From Candidatus Poribacteria bacterium (GTDB lineage Bacteria; Poribacteria; WGA-4E; WGA-3G): 5,280 nucleotides of DNA. The DNA is taken from positions 1-5,280 of the forward strand of contig VXZL01000133.1 of NCBI GenBank assembly GCA_009845505.1, in the 5' to 3' direction. Made by a program: the position numbers and the translations under genes. Below the pieces are notes generated by a model. The model was not told where the DNA came from. It ran no database searches and was given only the letters and a program-made list of their open reading frames with translations. This document shows positions 1-5,280 of this stretch, piece by piece (positions within the stretch are counted from its first letter, which is position 1; each line of letters starts with the position of its first letter).

Positions 1-1
1 T

Positions 2-2281
2 GAATTGACGGTTGTTAACGACAAATCGGTTGTTCTCAAAGAAAGATTGGGGATTCTTGAAACAAATGCACTTTTCGGTTTGGTGCTTGTCGTTTTGATG
101 CTCCTCCTTTTTATCGGATGGCGGAATGCGCTGTTTGCGGCACTGGGTATACCCGTTGCGTTCATGGCGACGTTTTGGTTTATGTCTGTAGGCGGCTATA
201 CACTCAGTGGTGTTTCCTTGTTTGGACTTATTTTAGTGGTAGGAATTGTTGTAGATGATGCTATTGTCGTCATAGAAAACATCTACCGATATATTGAAGC
301 AGGGGAACCTCCGAGAGTTGCTGCGGTTCGCGGCGCAGAAGAAGTCGGCTGGCCCGTTATGGCGGCGAGTTTGACGACAATCTGCGCGTTTGGTCCATTG
401 ATGTTTATGTCCGGTGTTACTGGACAGTTTATGCGAATCGTGCCGATTATGGCGATTTTGGTGCTGATAGCTTCTCTTTTTGAAGTCTTCGTCATTTTAC
501 CAGCTCACGTCTCCGAATGGGGAAAAGCCAAAATCCGAACAGGATACAGGGGTTCTGCCAGGCTCCAACGCCAGTCTCACGGTGCCTTTACGCTAAGTAC
601 TCGCCTCATCGGTTTTTTTGCTTGGTTTGCCACATTTTTTGACTTTATTCGGAATCGATATGTTAGGATATTGAAAATAACCATCCGACACCGATATTTC
701 TTTGTGGGGAGTGTCCTCTTCATCGGATTGGTTGCATGCGTCGGGGCATTTTTGGTACTTGACAGGGAGCTCTTCCCCGGTGAAGACTTTCCACAATTTT
801 ATGTTAAAGCCGAGATGCCGCCATCCTACGGAATTCAGGAAACAACGGAAGTGATTGCCCAAATTGAAGAGATGGCTAAAGAACTTCCTGCGACTGAAGT
901 CGCTGCGGTCGTCAGCAATGTCGGTTTACACACATTTATGTCGGGTTTGGTAAGAAGAAGTGTTACCTACGGTTCAAATCTCGGAGAGGTAATCATCGAG
1001 CTCACACCTAAAAAAGAACGCACGCGAGGTGTAGATGAGATCATCGCGGAGCTACGGACAAAAACCACCACAATTAGTGGAATAGAGCGGCTGAATTTCG
1101 TTACACAGGAAGAGGGACCCCCACAAGGCGCGGACGTAAGAGTCAGGGTAAAAGGACCGAGATTTGAGAATCTGACTGAACTCGCTGACGTTCTTAAGAC
1201 AGTCCTAACTCGGATAGAAGGTGTTTACGACATCCAAGATGACTTCAGCACCGGAAAGGCTGAATTGCGCATCTACTTGAATCAGGAGAAAGCATATCAA
1301 TATGGATTAAGTACATTTCAGGTTGCCCAAACGGTTCGGACTGCTCTTGCGGGTGCTAAAGCCACAACCTATCGTGAAGCGGACGAAGCAGTTGATGTCA
1401 TCGTCAAATATAAGGAAGATACTCTTAAAAACCTTGCCGAACTTAACAATTTATTGATTGCAATCCCGACAGGTGCGATTGTTCCACTTAAAGACGTTGC
1501 GACCATCAGGGAGGAGAAGGGTTATGCAGATATCCATCGATTCGACGGGGAACGATCAATCTCGGTTTATGCCTCAGTAGATAGAGCAAAAACAACGCCA
1601 GTGAGGGTAAATCAGGCGTTAATTCGTACGTTCGCTAACGTAGAATCTCTGTATCCGGGATACCAACTCGATTTTCGAGGGGTTTTTGATGAGATTACAG
1701 AATCCTTCTCCGAGTTGTGGAAATTGTTTATTGTTGGATTGTTGTTAATTTATATGGTATTAGGTGCGCAATTCAAATCGTTTAGTCAACCAATTATTAT
1801 CCTCTTGGCTGTGCCATTCGGAATGATTGGAGCGATGATAGGAACCCTACTTTCTAATGCGACACTTAGCATCGTCGCTATGTTTGGTATTGTAGCACTT
1901 TCTGGGATTGTCGTGAACGATTCGATTGTGCTGATTGATTTCATTAACAAGCATCGGGAACGTGGTCACAATAAATGGTATGCGATTCTAAAAGGAAGTA
2001 GCATCCGACTGCGTCCGATTATACTCACTTCATTGACGACAATTATTGGTCTTATTCCAATGGCAATCGGTTTAGGGGGCAAATCGCCAATCTGGATGCC
2101 GATGGCGTATACGATCATTTTCGGACTCGCGTTTGCAACCTTGATGACGTTATTCGTAATGCCAGCGTTGTATGCCATCACAACAGATTTGCGAGCGTTC
2201 TTCTTGAGAAATCCAGAGGAACGCTTCCGTCCTGTTTCCGATGAAGAGCTGCTGGGTGCCGCAACCCCGGCTGATGATTAA
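2..2281 (+). CDS. RND-family efflux transporter permease subunit (AcrB-like), 5' end missing
   Basis: Inner-membrane pump subunit that would use the proton gradient to export small molecules through a periplasmic adaptor and outer-membrane channel. The frame is open at the left edge, so the TTG at 5 is an internal Leu, not a start. Counting that codon as residue 1, the order is TM2 (about 21-40), TM3 (44-62), TM4 (71-92) with the RND signature GIVVDDAIVVIEN and the Asp pair 84-85, TM5-TM6 (about 117-166), a cytoplasmic loop, TM7 (about 230-252), a large periplasmic porter/docking region (about 253-570), and TM8-TM12 (about 572-728). Compared with AcrB (about 1,050 residues), roughly the first 320 residues (TM1 and first periplasmic domain) lie outside the window. 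The TM10 motif reads GIVVNDSIVLIDF, with Asn 638 where AcrB has Lys 940. The substrate cannot be predicted. No adaptor or outer-membrane gene follows, so any partner would be upstream. The family call is very secure. Confidence 0.95.
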   Translation, partial: ELTVVNDKSVVLKERLGILETNALFGLVLVVLMLLLFIGWRNALFAALGIPVAFMATFWFMSVGGYTLSGVSLFGLILVVGIVVDDAIVVIENIYRYIEAGEPPRVAAVRGAEEVGWPVMAASLTTICAFGPLMFMSGVTGQFMRIVPIMAILVLIASLFEVFVILPAHVSEWGKAKIRTGYRGSARLQRQSHGAFTLSTRLIGFFAWFATFFDFIRNRYVRILKITIRHRYFFVGSVLFIGLVACVGAFLVLDRELFPGEDFPQFYVKAEMPPSYGIQETTEVIAQIEEMAKELPATEVAAVVSNVGLHTFMSGLVRRSVTYGSNLGEVIIELTPKKERTRGVDEIIAELRTKTTTISGIERLNFVTQEEGPPQGADVRVRVKGPRFENLTELADVLKTVLTRIEGVYDIQDDFSTGKAELRIYLNQEKAYQYGLSTFQVAQTVRTALAGAKATTYREADEAVDVIVKYKEDTLKNLAELNNLLIAIPTGAIVPLKDVATIREEKGYADIHRFDGERSISVYASVDRAKTTPVRVNQALIRTFANVESLYPGYQLDFRGVFDEITESFSELWKLFIVGLLLIYMVLGAQFKSFSQPIIILLAVPFGMIGAMIGTLLSNATLSIVAMFGIVALSGIVVNDSIVLIDFINKHRERGHNKWYAILKGSSIRLRPIILTSLTTIIGLIPMAIGLGGKSPIWMPMAYTIIFGLAFATLMTLFVMPALYAITTDLRAFFLRNPEERFRPVSDEELLGAATPADD

Positions 2282-2289
2282 CCAGAGGT

Positions 2290-2327
2290 ATAGGGCATAT
2301 CTCCAAATTCTGCCCTGTTTCGCTTTC
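2290..2327 (+). terminator. Terminator-like hairpin after the RND gene
   Basis: Nine bases after the RND stop codon, AGGGCA (2292-2297) pairs perfectly with TGCCCT (2311-2316) around a 13-base loop. The stem can be lengthened outward by a T-G wobble (2291/2317) and an A-T pair (2290/2318). A moderately T-rich stretch, GTTTCGCTTT, follows. This suits a weak intrinsic terminator that separates the RND transcript from the oxidoreductase gene. The stem is short and the T-tract is interrupted, so partial read-through is plausible. Confidence 0.5.
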
Positions 2328-2336
2328 ACATATTAT

Positions 2337-2343
2337 AGAAGGA
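2337..2343 (+). promoter_or_regulatory. Ribosome binding site for the oxidoreductase gene
   Basis: AGAAGGA lies 12 bases before the ATG at 2356, a slightly long but acceptable spacing. It supports that ATG as the start, which also places the Rossmann glycine motif at the usual distance from the N-terminus. Confidence 0.55.
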
Positions 2344-2355
2344 TGAGAACTTAAT

Positions 2356-3315
2356 ATGAAAATTACCTTTATTGGTGTTGGCGGCATCACCAGAAGTTAC
2401 CGCCAAAGCCTCAAACAACTCGAACGTCCCATTGCAGCAGTCTGCGATATAAATGCTGAACGTGCCACAGCCATCGCTGCTGAAGAAAATGCAACACCGT
2501 ACACTGACCACGGTGAGATGCTACAAAAAGAGAAACCCGATGTTGTATTTATCTGTATTCCACCGGGTGCGCATACGACACAGGTTGCCGATGCAGCAGC
2601 ATCCGACGCAGCACTCTTCGTCGCCAAACCTGTTGCACAAGACTTGGAAACCGCACAACGCACTCGCGACGCAATTGATACGGCTGGTGTCCTCAGTCAA
2701 GTCGGCTATATGGCGCGATACAGCGACATTACAGCAAGAGCGAAGGAGTTAGTCGGAGATCAGAAACTTGCTATGGGGATTGGACGGTTTCTCACGCGGA
2801 TGGGTGCTAATCATCCATGGTGGGGGAAATACGACGTGTCCCGCGGACAAATGGTGGAACAGACGACTCACGTCTTTGACCTCATCCGTTATTTTCTCGG
2901 TGATGTGACGAGTGTTCAGGCTTACGGTATCAAAGGCGTTTCCGAAGGTATCGCAGACTTCGAGGAGTGTACCGTTTGCAACATGCAGTTTCAGAGCGGA
3001 GCAGTAGGGAGTATCACCAGTACGTGTGTTGCCCGTGCACACGACAACTTCGCAACCGAATTGGTAGGTGATGCCATCTATCTCAAACTCACACACGATC
3101 TCGGATTACGGGGTCAGATTGGTGATGAAACGATTAACTACACCGGCACTGAGGCGGGGTACTTCCGACAGGTTGAACAGTTCATCAATGCGGTTGAAGC
3201 GAACGATCAAGAATTGGTGCTTTCGTCCTACGCCGATGCTGTCAAATCGCTCGCTGTTACACTTGCAGCGAATCGTTCATTGGAGACGGGACAGGTTGAA
3301 CAAGTGGTGGAGTAA
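2356..3315 (+). CDS. Gfo/Idh/MocA-family NAD(P)-dependent oxidoreductase
   Basis: Predicted soluble cytoplasmic dehydrogenase of 319 residues, close to the usual 320-380 for the family. Members oxidise or reduce hydroxyl/keto groups of sugars, inositols and related compounds using NAD(P). The N-terminal Rossmann fold (about 1-120) opens with MKITFIGVGGIT, the dinucleotide-binding glycine motif. An acidic residue ends the second strand (AAVCDINAERA, Asp 31), which in this family often favours NAD over NADP. The PDVVFICIPPGAH segment (61-73) and the Lys-Pro pair (91-92) are family landmarks. The usual Glu-Lys-Pro is Ala-Lys-Pro here; the Lys is kept. The C-terminal substrate domain contains EQTTHVFDLIRYFLGD (168-183), whose His 172 fits the catalytic histidine region (H-x-x-D in many members). 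There is no signal peptide. The gene is 74 bases downstream of the RND gene and probably transcribed separately. Substrate is unknown; a sugar or cyclitol is the default guess. Confidence 0.9.
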   Translation: MKITFIGVGGITRSYRQSLKQLERPIAAVCDINAERATAIAAEENATPYTDHGEMLQKEKPDVVFICIPPGAHTTQVADAAASDAALFVAKPVAQDLETAQRTRDAIDTAGVLSQVGYMARYSDITARAKELVGDQKLAMGIGRFLTRMGANHPWWGKYDVSRGQMVEQTTHVFDLIRYFLGDVTSVQAYGIKGVSEGIADFEECTVCNMQFQSGAVGSITSTCVARAHDNFATELVGDAIYLKLTHDLGLRGQIGDETINYTGTEAGYFRQVEQFINAVEANDQELVLSSYADAVKSLAVTLAANRSLETGQVEQVVE

Positions 3316-3333
3316 ACAAAAAGGTTGAAGAAA

Positions 3334-3360
3334 GCGCGCCTATCCTATTACAAGGCGCGC
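3334..3360. terminator. Shared stem-loop between the convergent genes
   Basis: GCGCGCCT (3334-3341) is perfectly complementary to AGGCGCGC (3353-3360), giving an 8-bp, almost all-GC stem with an 11-base loop. It sits in the 58-base gap between the stop codons of the oxidoreductase (+) and the GH88-like gene (-). Read on the - strand, the stem is followed by TTTCTTCAACCTTTTTG, a broken T-tract, so it best fits a terminator for the GH88-like transcript. On the + strand no T-run follows directly, so termination of the oxidoreductase transcript there would be weaker or of another type. Confidence 0.65.
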
Positions 3361-3373
3361 CATCATATACACC

Positions 3374-4744
3374 TTAGAAAAACGTCAAATACGGCTTATC
3401 ATTTATCTCTCGCCATAGCAGCACTGCGAGTTCACGCGCGTGGTAATCGCCCCACATCGAAGCCTCTCCACACGGAATCTTCCGACCTTCCGGCACATAG
3501 TCCCAGCCGTTCGGACGGTGGTACACCGAATGTAACAACAATCCCTGATGTGTATCAGATTCAGACAGATATGGTTCAGCGAAGAGCGTTTGGGCGACCG
3601 TTAGACCGGCTTGATAGTAGGCGTTTCCTGCGTCTGGTTCACCGTGTTTTTTGAGGTAATTGCCGAGTCGGATTAACCCTTGTGCCGCGATGGCTGCGGC
3701 GGAACTATCCACGGGTTCAAGATCATTGTACGGATTCGCAGGCACAGCCAAATAATCACCAAGTCCCGATAAACCCGGGGCACCCGTATCCCAATACGGA
3801 ATCCCATCTTGAGCAGTGTTTTCAATATAGAAATCTGCAGTGGCTTCTGCAGCCTTGCGCATGTGTGCTGTTGCCAGCGCGTATCCCTCGTAGGGTTCGA
3901 GTTCGTCTTCAGAGAGTGTGTCAAAGAATTCGAGTTGCTCAGCATAACCTGTAATAATCCATGCCAACCCGCGTGTCCATGTCGTAAAGGGTGAATATCC
4001 CTGCTGCGTACTCGGACAGCGATAGTTTCCGTCGTTGGTGTTGAAGATAGATTCATGCACAACCCGTCCACGTAAATCAAACGCATCACGTCCTTCGCCA
4101 TAGTAGACATTATAGGCTGCCGTTGTCTGGGAGTGCTGGAGGAGACGTTCCATCAGGCTAATAGCGACATCGCCTTCACCCATGAGTACCGCGCCAAGCG
4201 TATGTCCGAGTGCTAAAGCACGCAGGGAACGGATTGTGTCCGAAAAGAGCGAATGCGGTCCGTTGAAAGAAGCGATATACCCGCTCCCATCTTTTATCTG
4301 GGTCCAGCGACTCGCTTGCACAGCGGCGGAGGCTTTTAATGCCAGTTCGTAAAAATCCATCTCGCTATCGTTCCACGGAATCACACCCTCTCGCATCAGT
4401 CGGCGGAGGTTTCCGTAAGTAGAGACGTTGTTGAACCCATGGTCATGCACACCGATATGTGTGACGTGCGGTGCCATCTTTTCAATCGTATTCCGTCTGC
4501 CGATTTCAAGGAACTGCTCATCACCGGTGGCATCGAATTGGAGGATAGCGGAACCGAATTGGAAACCCTGTGTCCACTCCGTCCAACCGCGTGTTGTATA
4601 GATGCCAGCAACGGTGAAGACCGGTGTGCCTTTTTCAGAGGGCCACGTGTCCTCAATGGCTAAAATCTTTTGACCTGAGCATTCAAAAAGTCTCTCAATT
4701 TGAGGTTTCAGGTCGGTGATGTGCAATGAATCATTTATCTGCAT
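3374..4744 (-). CDS. GH88-like unsaturated glycuronyl hydrolase
   Basis: Predicted 456-residue (alpha/alpha)6-barrel enzyme. GH88 proteins hydrate the C4-C5 double bond of unsaturated uronic acids left by polysaccharide lyases, releasing the sugar from oligosaccharides. Family-like landmarks, in order: HDHGF (100-104), corresponding to the HDLGF region that carries the first catalytic Asp (here Asp 101); SDTIRSL (168-174), corresponding to the segment with the second Asp (here Asp 169); TTWTRGLAW (254-262), like the WARGQAW motif; EPVDSSAAAIAAQGL (343-357), like the PDSSASAIAA motif; and GEASMWGDYHARELAVLL (426-443), like the C-terminal WGDYY segment. It is longer than the usual 370-400 residues. 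There is no signal peptide, so it is probably cytosolic and acts on imported oligosaccharides. The ATG at 4744 is the only good start: the frame upstream runs only 12 codons to the stop of rfaE2. The gene follows rfaE2 by 36 bases. Substrate is unknown. A related barrel family such as GH105 is the main alternative. Confidence 0.78.
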   Translation of the reverse strand: MQINDSLHITDLKPQIERLFECSGQKILAIEDTWPSEKGTPVFTVAGIYTTRGWTEWTQGFQFGSAILQFDATGDEQFLEIGRRNTIEKMAPHVTHIGVHDHGFNNVSTYGNLRRLMREGVIPWNDSEMDFYELALKASAAVQASRWTQIKDGSGYIASFNGPHSLFSDTIRSLRALALGHTLGAVLMGEGDVAISLMERLLQHSQTTAAYNVYYGEGRDAFDLRGRVVHESIFNTNDGNYRCPSTQQGYSPFTTWTRGLAWIITGYAEQLEFFDTLSEDELEPYEGYALATAHMRKAAEATADFYIENTAQDGIPYWDTGAPGLSGLGDYLAVPANPYNDLEPVDSSAAAIAAQGLIRLGNYLKKHGEPDAGNAYYQAGLTVAQTLFAEPYLSESDTHQGLLLHSVYHRPNGWDYVPEGRKIPCGEASMWGDYHARELAVLLWREINDKPYLTFF

Positions 4745-4757
4745 TTTACTGTAGTTG

Positions 4758-4764
4758 CTCCTCT
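4758..4764 (-). promoter_or_regulatory. Ribosome binding site for the GH88-like gene
   Basis: On the - strand, AGAGGAG lies 13 bases before the ATG at 4744. It is a strong Shine-Dalgarno match, though the spacing is longer than optimal. It lies inside the 36-base gap after rfaE2 and indicates that the second gene is translated from its own start, not by read-through. Confidence 0.55.
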
Positions 4765-4780
4765 GTATACTAAAACTGGG

Positions 4781-5280
4781 TTACGGTGCGCCTTCAGGAT
4801 CAGTATCTTTATACCGTTCACATATCACTTCGATGAGGTTGGTTGTCGATTTGCCCGGAACGTTCAAGCCGACGATCACTTTACCACCGTTTGCTTCAAC
4901 GACATCTTTTTCTATGAGTTCCTCCAGTTTATAGTCGCCGCCTTTAACGTGGATATCCGGCTTAAGTTCGGAAAGCAAATCAATGGGTGTTAATTCTGGA
5001 AAGATAACGACGTAACTGACGCACTCCAATCCGGCGAGCATCTCTGCGCGTTCCGCTTCAGGAACCAGGGGCCGATTTTCACCTTTGAGCTGCCGCACCG
5101 AGGTATCACTATTAACTGCCACGACGAGTAGATCGCCGAGTTGACGTGCTGCTTGTAGGTACCGGAGATGTCCTAAGTGCAGAACATCAAAACAACCGTT
5201 AGTCGTAACAACGACAGCCCCATCTGTTTTCGCTTCTTGAAGAATAGATTCAAGTTGACTGCGATCGTGGATCTTTTGGC
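4781..5280 (-). CDS. rfaE2: D-glycero-beta-D-manno-heptose 1-phosphate adenylyltransferase, 5' end just outside window
   Basis: Cytoplasmic nucleotidyltransferase that joins heptose 1-phosphate with ATP to give ADP-heptose precursor and pyrophosphate, for the lipopolysaccharide inner core or other heptose-bearing surface glycans. The open frame runs to the right edge, with 165 residues visible (first full codon at 5278). Landmarks, numbered from there: TNGCFDVLHLGHLRYL (26-41) with the HxGH nucleotide-binding motif at 34-37; VVAVNSD (52-58); LKGENRPLVPEAERAEML (64-81), typical of the RfaE2/HldE C-terminal domain; KPDIHVKGGDY (106-116); and GKSTTNLIEVI (142-152), the second nucleotide-binding motif. 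About 25 residues precede TNGCFD, close to the usual N-terminus of stand-alone RfaE2 (about 160 residues), so the start is probably a few codons beyond the edge. The GTG at 5122 lies inside the fold after HxGH and is not the start. A bifunctional HldE with an N-terminal kinase is not excluded. It is the upstream gene of an apparent two-gene operon. Confidence 0.9.
   Translation of the reverse strand, partial: QKIHDRSQLESILQEAKTDGAVVVTTNGCFDVLHLGHLRYLQAARQLGDLLVVAVNSDTSVRQLKGENRPLVPEAERAEMLAGLECVSYVVIFPELTPIDLLSELKPDIHVKGGDYKLEELIEKDVVEANGGKVIVGLNVPGKSTTNLIEVICERYKDTDPEGAP

Noticed and set aside
5..7. TTG at the left edge as the start of the RND gene
   Set aside because: The frame is open before it and the sequence begins just before TM2 of the RND fold, so the gene is cut by the window and this codon is an internal Leu.
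2331..2336. TATTAT as a -10 promoter box for the oxidoreductase gene
   Set aside because: The -35 candidate 17 bases upstream (TTCTGC) is poor and lies within the terminator hairpin. Transcription from it would begin at or inside the ribosome binding site.
2749..3096. Open frame of 115 codons antisense to the oxidoreductase gene
   Set aside because: It is fully contained in a conserved coding sequence, and the product has no recognisable motif.
3325..3654. Open frame of 109 codons on the + strand after the oxidoreductase
   Set aside because: It lies almost wholly antisense to the well-supported GH88-like gene, its product resembles no known fold and is rich in Arg, His and Ser, as expected of a shadow frame.
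3673..4110. Open frame of 145 codons on the - strand inside the hydrolase gene
   Set aside because: It overlaps the GH88-like coding sequence in another frame. The GH88 motifs on both sides show the main frame is the real one, with no frameshift.
5120..5122. GTG as the start of the adenylyltransferase
   Set aside because: The in-frame sequence upstream continues to the window edge and encodes the essential NGCFD and HxGH motifs, so the true start lies beyond 5280.

Overview
The window holds four protein-coding genes from a Gram-negative-type bacterium. Two are cut by the window edges. The organism is suggested by an inner-membrane RND-family exporter, which normally works with an outer-membrane channel, and by an ADP-heptose synthesis enzyme, which usually feeds lipopolysaccharide or other surface glycans. 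The exact phylum cannot be read from this sequence. The mix of a Gfo/Idh/MocA oxidoreductase and a GH88-like glycuronyl hydrolase would suit an environmental glycan-using lineage (Poribacteria- or Planctomycetes-like), but that is only an impression.

Layout on the + strand: bases 2-2281 are the C-terminal roughly 70 percent of an RND efflux permease. A short gap with a terminator-like hairpin follows. Bases 2356-3315 are a complete Gfo/Idh/MocA-type NAD(P)-dependent oxidoreductase. Layout on the - strand, read from the right edge: an almost complete RfaE2-type heptose 1-phosphate adenylyltransferase (from beyond 5280 down to 4781), then 36 bases later a complete GH88-like unsaturated glycuronyl hydrolase (4744 down to 3374). 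The two strands converge on a 58-base gap that contains a strong GC stem-loop, probably a shared terminator.

The two - strand genes look like an operon, and they lie in the same reading frame separated by one stop codon and 12 further codons. Three of the four genes concern sugars or cell-surface glycans, and the exporter looks unrelated. No mobile element, RNA gene, CRISPR array or long empty stretch was found. Nothing in the window amounts to a clearly new system. The points most worth checking are the missing TM10 lysine in the RND pump, the divergent active-site surroundings of the GH88-like enzyme, the Ala-Lys-Pro variant in the oxidoreductase, and the pairing of rfaE2 with a glycuronyl hydrolase.
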